Positions 31,501 to 42,253 of a DNA stretch of 64,000 nucleotides are shown piece by piece; position 1 is the first letter of the stretch, and each line of letters opens with the position of its first letter. The notes beneath the pieces are model-generated. The model was not told the origin of the DNA. It ran no database searches and was given only the letters and a program-made list of their open reading frames with translations. Both the position numbers and the translations under genes were made by a program. The stretch is from Strigamia acuminata (lineage: Eukaryota; Arthropoda; Chilopoda; Geophilomorpha; Linotaeniidae): assembly GCA_949358305.1 (NCBI GenBank), contig OX442314.1:6823087-6887086 (forward strand). The letters are read 5' to 3'.

Positions 31501-31909
31501 ATTGCCCTTCATGGAAATAGATTTACCACTTTGCAAATGCTTGAACGCATCCGAAAAATATAAAACTGCATTGGACTTGATTAGATTCACGGAACCAATT
31601 GCTGATTGCCTATGTCAACGTCCGTGTCAACAAATAACCTTTACACCATACACGGATTCAGATTTAGGAGGTAATCTGGGCCTGTTTCTCGGTCTATCCT
31701 TAATCTCAATACCCGAAATCATTTGGTATTTACATTGCATTGCATCAAACAACCAACGAAAAACAACCGGTGAGAAAATCCGCCATCTCTATGAGACCTG
31801 CAAAAAGAAAGTCACTGAAAGCGTAGAGCAAAAGATCGAAAAAAATAAAGTATTGGAAAAGTTGAAGTTAATACTGTACTCGTGTTACTTAGTACGGGTT
31901 TTACTTTAA
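31501..31909 (+). CDS. DEG/ENaC gene A terminal exon, running into gene B
   Basis: Starts after a strong acceptor with one base completing a codon, exactly as gene B's last exon does at 38273. It encodes the last extracellular cysteines (CQRPCQQITF) and TM2 with GLFLGLSLISIPEIIWYL. No stop codon follows TM2: the frame continues through a basic linker (IRHLYETCKKKVTESVEQ...) up to TAA at 31907-31909, overlapping the TM1-coding region of gene B, which is read one frame over. Either A has a long cytosolic tail or A and B are one fused reading frame broken by a small indel near 31880. Confidence 0.8.
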
Positions 31910-34900
31910 TTTGCCTGTGCATTCGTTTCAACTACTACACTGATGAACCGGTAACTACAATCGTTGGAATAGCGCACCAACGATATGCAAAGTTTCCTTC
32001 CAGCATAGTATGTGGTGAAAAACAAAACGAAAAGATGTACAAAGGCAGATTGGACTTACTTAAACACACCAATAAAACTTGTAGCACTATATCACCCTGG
32101 CATTTGTTCAATAACAAATTGTCGGTGGAAGAAATCTGGAATACCCTCAATGTTCATGAAGCAAGTAGTTTGGAGTTGAATGTTCACGAAACAAATCATT
32201 CTGAGACAAATGTAATGAATATGGTAAATTCTTAAAATATAAACAAGATAATTAAAATGTGTTTTTTCTTAGAAGATACCAATCAATCGAACTCCACTTC
32301 CTTTTGGTGACTGTGCACAAATAAACACAGGTATTCTACAAAATTAAATTATTTTAGTCCAACAGAATTTCACACACAGAATTTCACAAAAGAGCGTTTA
32401 GAGTAGCATATAAAACTTAACCAACACTTTAATTTCGGTTACCATAATTGCTCGCACTGAGCCTAGGATACTGGTGGAATGCAGAATTCATTATAATGCG
32501 GCTGAAAAGTCCAATTATCTATTTTTTATGTGCCAAAAATGCATTTTAACCCTCCAAGGCCTTAACTTTCCCAAGCCAAGGTGGGTAAAAAAAATCACAG
32601 AAGTGGAAAAACCACTAATTCTTTTTTTCCTGAAAATTAATTAAGGAGGACAACTTTTATTCCTAAAAAACTTTTTTTTCTTATTTTATAATGTCTAAAT
32701 GTAAATAGTTTTTCAATTATTATTAAGTTAATTTAATATTTATAACATAAAACACCCTTAATGGGAACGCCGTACACCGCTTTGCCATCTGTTTGCACTA
32801 GATGGCGTATTAAAATTAGTTCTAAAACATCTGCTCCTGCCAGGAAAAATGTGATTGCACCAGGAAAAATGTGATTGCACCAGGAAAAATGTGATTGCAC
32901 CAGGAAAAATGTGATTGCACCAGGAAAAATGTGATTGCACCAGGAAAAATGTGATTGCACCAGGAAAAATGTTATTGTGCAGATGGGCAGAAGGATTTTT
33001 GAAAAGGAGATAGAAATGACCGAACATAGCTGCACACGTGTAGTAACCAGCCTTGGCTATGGGAAGGTTAAGCCTATATGCATTTAGGGACACCCACTTT
33101 CATGAAGAGGAAAAATTCATTATTTTGCTGAAAAATTTGTGATTTTATTCATGTGATATTGAACCTTCATCTTCGTCTCCAGTGGAATTTGAAGTCATTG
33201 GTTATTTACTTAATTAATTATACTAAATTGTAATTTTCTGCCCCAACTCCAGCATAACAATTAACCCAGCTTTGCTGCATTTGTAAAGAGCGCTTCAGCT
33301 AACATCTTTCAGCATTACCAGTAGTGCTTAAAACCACCACCAGTTGATGCAAAATTCTTTGTTATTATTGTTTACGCCCTCTATAATTCTAGCAGAAAAC
33401 TAAAAAAAAAACTAAATTGCGGTTTAACCAATGGACCTAAAAAGCATCCTTAAACACGCAAGGCCTATACCAAAACGACATACTGTATTTAACCCTTACA
33501 CCCCGTTCGCACTACAGAGTTAAGCTAGCTTAATTCTTTATAACTATTTGTATGAATGTAGTGCGAACACAACTAGCTTATCTTAAGCTGGATTATCAGT
33601 TTTGAAGTTAAGTGAATATGCACAATTTATATTTGATTTTTATATTGCATATTCCATAATTAAATAAAATAAAATAATAAATAAAATAAAATTTAATTTG
33701 TTGGCATTAACTATTCCTGGCAATGTATGAACTTATTGCTGAGTAGTGTCTGGATAAGCCTTAAAATATGCTAGTAGTGCTAACGGCCTGGCTCAGCAAC
33801 ATAGGCCAGGCTATTCTAGCTTGATATTAGCTATACTCTGGCTTATAGTAAGAGGGGGAGCAGTTCCTATTAGCTGAGCCATTTCACTGGCCATTTCATA
33901 GGCCAAAATACATGTTGAGTGCTTGCCAGACAAAACAATCAATCATAAAATTCAAAAATTGCTTGCTTTCCTGACAAAACAAGCAATAAACTGAACAAAC
34001 TGAACAAACATGTATTTTGAAAAAATAACAGCATAAAACATTGCTTTAAGACTTTTTAAAACATTTTATTATTAAATAAAAGTCTATTTATATCATTTCA
34101 ACCATCTACAACAGGGGTCGGCAACTTTTTGAGACAGAAGAGCCAAAAGTTAAAATTTACATAATTTCCCAGTTTTTAAAGAGCCACGTGGCTCTTTAAA
34201 AACTGGGAAATTATGTAAAAAAAAAATTAAACACCCGGGCGTTTATACGGTACCGTATAAACGCCCGGGTGTTTAATTTTTTTTTTCAGCCGCTTCCCCT
34301 GCGCCAATTTGAAACTCGGTGCTAAATTGAACCCGGCGCATAACCAAAAATTTGCCGATTTTTTGCAAAAAATGGCGATTTTTCGGCTAAATCATCAATT
34401 TTTAACAAAAAAAACGGTAATTTTTGGGGGCCCGGCGCTTATTCGGGGCCGGCGCAATTCATTGAACCGCCGATGACTGCCCGGCGCTAAAACGGGGCCG
34501 GCGCTTTATTGAACCCGGGCGTTTAAACGGGGCAGTAGCGACGCCGTATTTCAGCTGCTTAGATTCAGCTAGGTTAGGTTAGTTTAGGTCAGGTTAGGTT
34601 AGTTTGTTTAGGTTAGGTCAGGTCAGGTTAGGTTCAATTAGATTAAAAAACGGCGTCGCTAAAACGGGCGTCGCTAAAGTGAAGTACATTCTTCCAGTTA
34701 TATGAATGTACTTCACTTTAGGGACGCACGTTTTAGCGACGCCGCATCTCGGAGAGCCCCACCTTGGCATCAAAAGAGCCGCATGCGGCGCGGTTGCCGA
34801 CCCCTGATCTACAATAATCAAACAAATTAAAAACACAACAAAACTACATTTCCTGGTGGTAGTATATAGGCAACAGTTAGGAGTAAACAGGCTCGGCCAA

Positions 34901-37900
34901 TAGGAACTGGTCCCCCTCTTACGATGAGCCGGAGTATAGCTAAAATACTGCCTAGCCCATGAAGTGCAGATAAAGTATTATGCATCTAATACTATGTTTA
35001 CACACACGGAATATTTCGAGTGAGATGAAATATTTTGTGTGCACAACTGTCATGTAAACACAGATGGCAAGGATTATTCGATTAGTGAATAATCTCTCGC
35101 AGAAGTTTGTTTAATTCGAGTGAACTCTATTATTGTTGCGCATGCGTGTATCGCTTCCGGCACTTACCCATTGGTCGCAAACCAAAAGTGATCACGAATT
35201 AATTAAATTTGATTTTTTCACCACTCGAATTATTCACCAGACGAGGGTCCCCCAGTAGTGGAACCGTTTTATAGTTCACTCTTGCACCACTCTAGACTTA
35301 TACAATTCTTTCCATAGGTTGTTGGTGATGACATCTAGTTGATCTAAACCTGTGGAAAGTAAATTGATTCCGACTTTTCTTATGCAATTTCAGAAAAAAA
35401 ATTCAAATTAGCCACTCATCTTCATATTACATTTAAAATCCAATTTCCTTCAGAAGTGTGTAATCCGCAACTAATGGTGAGATAAAACATTTTCTCCAAA
35501 AAACACCTTAAACTTTGCATCAATTGCACACAATGTTAGTGATATTACAGTTTGGGGCAGGTACTTTTCCCTTATAAAAACTATCGTTAAGCCTATAAGT
35601 ACAGTAAAAAGCTTATAACTCTACCGGAGCTTATACCATAACTGAAAATAGCGTAGCCAATCCGATAGTTTTCCACTACTTACGTCACTGACTAAAATCT
35701 GGATTAGCAATGACCTCTTTCGCCGTCATTTTGAATCCTCCGCTTCATTCACGCATGAAGCACATGTTAGGGTTTATCTAATTGTTTGTGCTTTTACTTC
35801 TTTTAAATCCACAATAATAAAGTTGCAGCATCATATTGCAACAGTTAAAAACAGGAATTCTCTCTTTTTATGTGAATGAGACATTACTAGTTTCAGTAAT
35901 CACATGATATGTACAAGGTTATCTCTAATTTCATAACTATAAACTAAAACTTCGACCACAACCCACTTTTACCTTACACTAAATATAGTGTAAAATATGT
36001 CATACTTGTAAGGGAAAAGTACCTGCTGCAAATTGCGTACAAATAAGTACAGGAATACAGTAATGATTTCATTCCCGACTATTTCTCTCTGGAGAGAGAA
36101 TTGTTAAAAAAAATATCATTAAAATTAAAATTAAACTAAAAAATAAATTCAATAAAATTTAATTTGTTGGCATTAACTATTCCTGGTAATGTCTGGACTT
36201 ATTGCTGAGTAGTGTCTGGATGAACCTTAAAATATGCTAATAGTGTGAACGGTCTGGCTCAGCAACATAGGCTAGGCTAATTTTTGTTGAGCAAAGTTAG
36301 CTCTAGTTCCATCTAGCCTGTGTAGTGAAGACAGGGTATTACAATTAAACAACAAACACGCGACACTCTTATAATTGCAAATATAATTATTTTTGCACTA
36401 AAATAATATTCAGATATACATAAATGATCCGGAAGATGAAGTCAACATTTTGGCACCATTGGATTTGCACTATGGATGGCTAAACATTGAAAAACTTCGA
36501 GTATTTAAGGTAACAAATTAATCAAATTATATAACAAAAGGGAATCCAAAAATAACCGGAATTCTCTTCTGGTGGACAGACCCCGCTAGGAGTTGTGGAG
36601 TGAGGCTGGGTTAGATTTCTGTGAATTTTTTTCAGAGACTACAGTCTTCACCTGAAAATAACACCATGGTGTTGTGTGGGTTATGTTTATTGGCCCACTA
36701 AATGTCCTTGGATTTCCACTTTAAAAAAACTAAATCTCCCACTTACTGAATTTTCCACTAACGCAACTTTTTTGTCCCACTACTTTTAGCAAGGCAAAAA
36801 AAAAAAAATTTCCCACTAAAATCAAGTTCGGAAAGCAAAAACTAATATTACCACTACTACTTCTATTTTACTAAAATAGTTTTGCTGCAACTCTGCAAAC
36901 GTTTAGCAAACGTTTTGCACACATTAGCATAACGTTTGGTGTCGTGACAGTCATGGACAACCAACTTTCCCCCCGCATGGTCTACGAGCGCCCCAACAGT
37001 CTCCCGCTCCCGCAACCAAGTCCCCGCCAGTCCTCAGTCCTAGTACCCAGTCCTAGTCACGTGTCGGGACCCAGTTCCAACAAGACCTCGGGGCCCCTCG
37101 CCGTGGCCATAGTCGTCCATCTATGGCCAAATCCTGTTCTCTGTAAAAAATTTTACTTTTATTTTTTCTTTATTTTTAGCAGTAAAGTTAATGTTTGTTA
37201 TTTTATATTTGTTAAAAAATTAAAATTAATGAAATTAAAATTTTTTAAAAACAAATATAAAATAACAAACATTAACTTTACTGCTAAAAATAAAGAAAAA
37301 ATAAAAGTAAAAATTTTCACAGACAACAGGATTTGAACCTGTGTGGAAAGATTCCTAGTCCATTGCCTTAACCACTGGGCCACCACTACACACTATTGTT
37401 GCCTTCATGCAGGTAGTCATGTTGGTGAACAAAGTTGTGATGTCATATGTCATGAGATATCAAATTACTTGGGTTCCAGAGTAAGGTTTGAACAAGCTAA
37501 TCACCAAGTGTAGTGCTACACCTTTTTACTCAGCCTATTTGCATAAAAAATAAACTCCCTCAGCCAACAAAGTTCTACTTAACTCTAGCTTAAGGAGCAA
37601 AATGCTTTGAAATGGTTAAAGAACTACTTATAATTGTTATCTCACATAATTAATTTTAAAATTTTAAAATAGCTTATTAGTGCTCTCCCCTTGTTAGTTC
37701 CAAAATAAATTCACTGAAGTGAAACACAGCATCTATCAACTCCAGCTGACAGACTACTTGGAATCGAGATACCGGTAGGTTAGGTTCTATTAAAGGGGTC
37801 TGTCCACCAGAAGAGTATTCCGGCTATTTATGGATATCCCGTGGTATACAGTATTTTATACAAAGGTAACTAACTTTCACTTAACGAAATAGACCATACG

Positions 37901-38672
37901 AAGAAATACGAATGCTAAACCATGCGAAAAGAACAAAAGTGACTATTTCAAATGTAAAAAGGCCTGCATCCAAAACAATTTATTTAAATATGTTACCTGC
38001 AGGTATTTCACATATTTCACTTCTTTCCTCACCCCAGTTCCGATTTTATCCATTAGCACAGCAAATATTCATACATCCAATCATTACCTATGAAACTCAA
38101 CTGAAACCCGATACAAAGTTGTCCTAATTCAAGTCGTATCATAGTTGTTATCTTACTCGGCAAAACAACCAATAAAAAACTGAACCTTTGTTTTTATATT
38201 TTTATTTTGTTATATATGTTGTTATATTTTATATCTTTATATTCTTTTATACTTCTTTTTATATTTATTCAGATTACCATATGCAGCAAATCTTGATTTG
38301 CCAGCTTGCAACACTACAAATGACGTTTCTACTGCTCATTTAATCTACTTAAACAATTACAATGCAAATCAAAAGCAATGCATATGTAAACAACCTTGCG
38401 AAAATATTTTTTACCAAACCATTTCTCTGGGGAGTAAAAGTTTTTATGATCCCAATACATACCTAAACATTCACTTTGCTGATGGTTTAATAGAGACTAT
38501 AGAGGAGAAGAAGATTTATCCAGTATCGCAATTGCTAAGCGATGTAGGCAGCATTCTAGGATTAGGTTTGGGAATGTCATTGCTGTCCCTCTACGCTTGG
38601 ATTTTAAACGCTTGTAATTGGTATCAGAATCAGAATATGGGTTGTCAATTCCCACTCGCAATGAGACCATAA
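31849..38672 (+). CDS. DEG/ENaC (pickpocket-like) channel gene B
   Basis: Coding exons read by eye: about 31849-32223 (TM1 with STGFTLICLCIRFNYY, then KFPSSIVCGE, the post-TM1 signature), 32273-32330, 35454-35476 (23 nt), 36414-36509 (IYINDPEDEV, the family's ihdP-like segment), 37698-37774, 37904-38002 (Cys-rich, KPCEKNKSDYFKCKKAC) and 38273-38672 (CICKQPC, then TM2 with SILGLGLGMSLLSLYAW). Donor/acceptor phases agree at every junction. The same exon plan is seen in gene A, so the two are tandem duplicates. No start codon is evident before TM1; the only upstream in-register coding sequence is the tail of A in another frame. About 365 residues from TM1 to stop, short for the family. Confidence 0.75.
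32840..32979. repeat. Tandem repeat, 20 bp x 7
   Basis: Seven copies of CCAGGAAAAATGTGATTGCA, six near-perfect and the last diverged (GTTATTGTGC). Homogeneous, so recently expanded. Not a CRISPR array: there are no spacers and the genome is eukaryotic. Confidence 0.95.
34112..34806. mobile_element. Non-autonomous hAT (Charlie-like) with internal palindromes and TTAGG-like block
   Basis: CAGGGGTCGGCAACTTTTTG and GGTTGCCGACCCCTG ends with a perfect 8-bp duplication ATCTACAA (34104-34111 and 34807-34814). Interior: a perfect palindrome centred on GGTACC near 34252 (ACCCGGGCGTTTATAC and complement), a G/C-rich set of CCGGCGC words, a GGTTAGGTTAG-type block at about 34567-34635, and a second hairpin with CTAAAGTGAAGTACATTC at about 34672-34720. 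No transposase. Confidence 0.9.
34567..34635 (+). repeat. Degenerate TTAGG/GGTTAGGTC repeat
   Basis: Runs such as AGGTTAGGTTAGTTTAGGTC. TTAGG is the ancestral arthropod telomere repeat, but the units are irregular (TTAGG, TCAGG, TTTAGG) and sit inside a transposon, so this is telomere-like only in sequence. Confidence 0.6.
35557..36026. mobile_element. 470-bp inverted-repeat element
   Basis: GCAGGTACTTTTCCCTTA near 35557 and its reverse complement TAAGGGAAAAGTACCTGC ending at 36026. No clear target duplication; no ORF. Lies between the 23-nt exon and the 36414 exon of gene B. Confidence 0.6.
36944..37126. other. C/G-rich patch of unknown origin
   Basis: A Pro/Ser-coding frame opens here (36944-37336), but codons after 37140 are repeat-derived. 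High C content against an AT-rich background. No recognised domain. It abuts the SINE fragment and may be the 5' part of another repeat. Confidence 0.3.
37127..37391 (-). mobile_element. Tail-to-tail pair of tRNA-derived SINEs forming a palindrome
   Basis: The right copy is on the minus strand: B-box GGTTCAAATCC (complement at 37329-37339), A-box region CCCAGTGGTTAAGGCAATGG (complement about 37360-37379), head ending near 37391. It resembles tRNA-Ser without the variable arm. The left copy is on the plus strand and keeps only the last head bases (AAATCCTGTTCTCTGT) and the tail. The two tails, about 90 bp each, are near-perfect inverted repeats. Confidence 0.8.
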
Positions 38673-38937
38673 AATAGTACTCGTTGATGCTACCCACATT
38701 TCAATATTCATTTCCCAATTAAGGCTAGCTTACAATGCTGCAAAGTGACTAACAACATTTAAATTTGACGTACACCAATGTCCTAAGAGGACAGCCTTTT
38801 TGGCGGAAATGTAAACCAGCACCAGCAACGGAAAGAGCGACTGGTGGCAAGCTCATAAGTAAACCTCACAATGCCACGATTGGAAACTTTTCTCATCAAG
38901 AGATGGCGCTTAAACAACCCCCAGAATCTACAATGAT
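38673..38937. other. 3' flank of DEG/ENaC gene B
   Basis: No polyadenylation signal of the AATAAA type is obvious in the first 250 bases. No other feature seen. Confidence 0.4.
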
Positions 38938-39294
38938 TACGTTCAATCGTAAATGGATTTCCGAAATCGTGATTTTCTTGATTTTCAGAAATCAAGGAAA
39001 TCAGATTTCAACTTTGAATGACCTTAAAATTTTCCAAAATCCAACTGTTGCACATGCGCAAGTAGAATTGTTTGCAATTTCATACGACACGGAAGAATGC
39101 TGAGGCGTGCATCCTATCAAACGCAGCCGAAATATCGCGATTCGAGAGCTGAAATCCACTTTGAAATCAAGAAAAGCGACCCTACCCTTGGGTTTCCCAA
39201 AATTGGATTTTATGAAATCGGATTTCGTTTTGATCGACACTTCCGGTCTCCCGAAATCACGAAAATCAGCAAAATCCATTTAAGATTAAACGCA
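38938..39294. mobile_element. Inverted-repeat element around 357 bp
   Basis: ACGTTCAATCGTAAATGGAT on the left and ATCCATTTAAGATTAAACGC on the right are imperfect inverted repeats, continuing inward as CGAAATCGTGATTTTC against GAAATCACGAAAATC. Ends and duplication cannot be fixed by eye. Confidence 0.5.
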
Positions 39295-39560
39295 CCTTTT
39301 GTATCAACAACATAACAACTTATGCTAAGTTCACACTTGTGTTCACACTAGACGCAAAGCAAGAAAACTGACGTAACGCAAGCTGCTTTCGTCCAAAAAT
39401 TCTTGACATTGACGCCAATTCCTGCTTCAAGTCCAAGTTGAAGTAAGCGACGCAACGCAAGAAGGTCGTCTTGAGACCAACCAATCACGATCGACTCCAA
39501 CTCTCGTCAATTCACGTCTGGTTAGCGAGACTTTGCCACATGCAAACAGGCCGTTACTTT

Positions 39561-39657
39561 CGGATTCTGGAACTAGTTCTAGAACTAGATCCAATTCCAA
39601 GTTTCATTGAAACCACCTGATTGGCCAGACGCAACATCAATTGTTTCAGCTCTGTTC
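39561..39657 (+). repeat. 97-bp dispersed repeat, copy 2
   Basis: Matches 30327-30423 with about two differences. Preceded by GACGCAA-rich sequence that resembles a decayed copy of the MITE at 30468. Confidence 0.75.
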
Positions 39658-39725
39658 ACAGAGAACATTACAATCGATGATCTTATCCAAACAATACGAA
39701 TAATACAAATAAAACATGTTATTAC

Positions 39726-40253
39726 TAGACCCCGGATAAATGCATAAATGCATACTTCATATGTATTTTGCATATTTGGCCGAAATTGGCTTATATTGCA
39801 TATTTTCCGAAAATCGAAAAATAAATGCATATATTGCCATTTTTCCGGGAAAAAACGGTGATTTATGTCTCTTTTGAACGATACGTAACATATACGTATC
39901 AAATTTTGCCTTTTTTTAAAGACACGTATCATGTACGTATGCTTACGTTCGGAAAACTGAGGATTTCGCCAAAAACAGACACCAGAGGAAGTCACTAAAT
40001 AAGTGTCTGGAAAAAGTTTTAATATATAAACAATTAAAAAAATAGAAAAAAATGAATTGTAATTACTAATTTTTGTTCATTTACATCGAGAACACTTTGA
40101 AATGGCATTAAGTTGTTATTTAGCACCTGATTTCACTCGAATACATTTTTTTATTTTGCATATTTCAATTTTTTTTTTGCATATATTGGAATTTTTGGTG
40201 CATATTATATGCGCATATAACGAAATTTATTTTGCATACATATCCAGGGTCTA
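39726..40253. mobile_element. 528-bp hAT MITE, TAGACCC ends
   Basis: Ends TAGACCCCGGATA and TATCCAGGGTCTA with a perfect 8-bp duplication GTTATTAC (39718-39725 and 40254-40261). Interior has many ATGCATA/TTTTGCATA words. Part of its interior recurs in reverse complement at about 42880-43165. Confidence 0.88.
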
Positions 40254-41632
40254 GTTATTACATTCAAACGACAATAAAGCATAAGCATTAAACAAACTAC
40301 TTTCATTAATGATCTGTTTAAAACCATCATTGCATGATTGTGAACAACAATTCGCAGCATTGTAAATTAGCCTTTACAAAAAAATATGTATTTAATCGAC
40401 ACAAATTGTTAGTTTGACACGCACGTGCAATAATCAATTTTGCCCCGCGTTTAAAAAACATCCATCGAGCCCTTGGGACAAGTTAACATTTCTGGTTCAA
40501 GCAACACTTTCTGGATCCGCCCTTGATTTTTCCAATAACTTGTTGGTAGGATTTAAATCCACTTTATAACGTACTATTATGTAAATAATAAAAAAATAAA
40601 ATACTCCGTACAACTTATGGACATTAAGAGGCTCATTCAATGCAAGACAATAAAAAAAAATTTCGAAATGACTCACAACCTGTCAGTGAGTTTTTGCACT
40701 ACCTGGTGGATACAGCCGAAAACGCTAATTCTGCAGGTGAGCTTCAAGCTGGACTGGGACGATTTTTATGTCCAAGGCTGTACACCGAAAGACAAACAAC
40801 AATTTCCCTTCCCGACAGCCATTTCGTTGACCCATCTCATAGTAAAAAATCTATCTTTTCATGTAAACACTTTACCATTAGCGCACTTCATCGCTTTATC
40901 ATGTGCTATTTCCTTTTACAAAGATTGTCACAACAGCTTTAAAGCATCAGTCATTATCAACTAAAAATGTGTAAGAAACATTGCCTACCTTATAAATCAA
41001 CTGCTTTTTTCCATCCCAAATGTATGTATTCTGAAAAAGAAAAGATAAATTGTCAAAAACAAAGTTAAATGTAGACATCATTTATTATTTAATTTAAAAA
41101 ATCATTAAAAACTTGCTCAACTTCACCACTGTGATAAATCTATAATTTTTTTTTATATTTATTTTCCTCCTCACCAGTCACCACGCAAGATAAATGAAAC
41201 CAAACAGTGGAAAAACCCTTAAGCAGAAAAACCAATAGTTTTCAATCCACTGACCATCAAAACCACTCTCACACCCTTAGCACTTCAATGAGACATATGA
41301 TGACATACTCCATTGAACCACCCAAATAAAATATTAAAACTCTTTCTGCTTTAACTCATTTTCTTCTGCTCTCATGTTCATGGCTTCAGCCTTAAAATGG
41401 TGGAGATTAATGTCTTTTGAAAGCACGAGTCAACTCAAGCGTCCTTTTCTAACATTCTAGAATTTATCAAATATTGGGAAGCAATTTTGTTGTGATTAAG
41501 AAACAGTCGTCAAGCCGTATCTTCCAAATCCGTCATTCAACCCCTAGTGACCAACAACTTATGATTATGTAATACTTAAGCTCTACAACTTTACAATTGA
41601 CATTTTTCGGATTGCATCGTTACTTTTTAAGT
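40254..41632. other. No supported gene
   Basis: Two overlapping frames of 100-115 codons (40617-40964) have no recognisable domain and no splice context that I could defend. Otherwise AT-rich. Confidence 0.45.
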
Positions 41633-41900
41633 TAACGAGGAAACACAAGGGAGCGGGTAAGATTCCAAAGCTTGCTACCACAAGTTTAAAGAGGGAGTCA
41701 TTTACAAGCTCCCTTGACCCGCTTTTGTCTTATCAGCTTAACTGGCAAACCCAAGCTAGCTACTAAAAAAATGGCTGCCAGAGATTACTGCCAAAATCTC
41801 CTCCAAGAATTTCCTCATAATTCTGATTGGTTGTCAAAGTCACATGACCAAAACACCATCAAGCTTGAAGCTGGTAAATCAAAGTCGGTTTGACCTTTAC
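41633..41900. mobile_element. Second copy of the element at 4757, interior inverted, without MITE
   Basis: Shares GGAAACACAAGGGAGCGGGT with the start of the 4757 element, then matches it in reverse complement through GTCTTATCAGCTTAACTGGC, CCATTTTTT-type and TGTCAAAGTCACATGACCAA words. The position matching the MITE insertion is uninterrupted. Confidence 0.6.
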
Positions 41901-41925
41901 TATGCGAAAAACCATCAAATATTGT

Positions 41926-42253
41926 TAGGGTTTCGGTACCGGGAAACCGGGGTACCGATTTCCCGGAAAACCCGGTGAAAAATCACGGTACCGGGAACCG
42001 GGAATTTTCAAAATAACCGGTTCCGTCAAAAAACGTCGTTAAAACGTCATTTTCGTCATTGAAACGTTACAACTTGTAATGTTTCAAAGATGAAACTGGC
42101 TATTTTTACCATAAAAAATGGCTAAAATTGGCCATTTTTAGCCATTTTTTGTCGCCTGATTTTAATTCCTGGGAGTACCGACTTCCCGGGAATACAGGCC
42201 ATTTTGGTACCGAGAACCGGAAATTGGAAAAGGGCGGGAAAACCGAAACCCTA
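41926..42253. mobile_element. 328-bp hAT MITE, TAGGGTTTCGG ends
   Basis: TAGGGTTTCGGTACC and its complement at the right (ACCGAAACCCTA) with a perfect 8-bp duplication AATATTGT (41918-41925 and 42254-42261). Inside are CCGGGAAACCGG and GCCATTTTT words. No transposase. Confidence 0.9.

Larger units (their letters stand above)
11085..31909 (+). pseudogene. DEG/ENaC (pickpocket-like) channel gene A, exon 1 split by a Gypsy element
   Basis: Member of the amiloride-sensitive sodium channel family: two membrane segments, a large Cys-rich extracellular loop, trimeric cation channel at the plasma membrane. Exons read by eye: 11085-11277 joined across the retroelement to 29376-about 29646, then 29744-29789, 29850-29890, 29986-30078, 30140-30246 and 31501-31909. 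Phases agree between neighbours and mostly with gene B exons. The element cuts the first membrane segment (FWLLLFLLCTSM before it, LTYQTYD after it) at a 4-bp ATGC duplication. The TM2 region shows GLFLGLSLISIPEI, the family signature. A second lesion is likely: the frame after the insertion ends at TAG 29627, about 17 nt before the expected donor AAA|GTAAAA, consistent with a 1-nt indel. Probably non-functional in this assembly. Confidence 0.8.
33834..34936. mobile_element. MITE of the TACTC-terminus family, copy 3, hosting a hAT
   Basis: Left end TACTCTGGCTTATAGTAAGA and right end matching its reverse complement with a few changes; TA flanks at 33832-33833 and 34937-34938. TIRs extend about 50 bp. 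The hAT at 34112-34806 plus its 8-bp duplication accounts for 703 bp; the MITE alone is about 400 bp, like copies 1 and 2. Confidence 0.85.
32331..35453. other. Long intron of gene B with repeats
   Basis: Holds a 20-bp tandem repeat, a TACTC-family MITE with a nested hAT, and a further repeat fragment at about 34985-35250 sharing words with 6040-6170. No additional exon could be supported. Confidence 0.5.

Noticed and set aside
31877-31893. A 17-nt GT...AG segment whose removal would put DEG/ENaC A and B in one frame
   Set aside because: Introns that small are not known in animals; a 1-nt indel is the simpler explanation.
32840-32979. CRISPR array
   Set aside because: Direct tandem units without spacers in a eukaryotic intron.
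34567-34635. True telomere or interstitial telomere
   Set aside because: Units are irregular and the tract lies inside an 8-bp-flanked hAT element.
40617-40964. Overlapping 100-115-codon frames
   Set aside because: No domain, no defended splice sites and no homology to neighbours.
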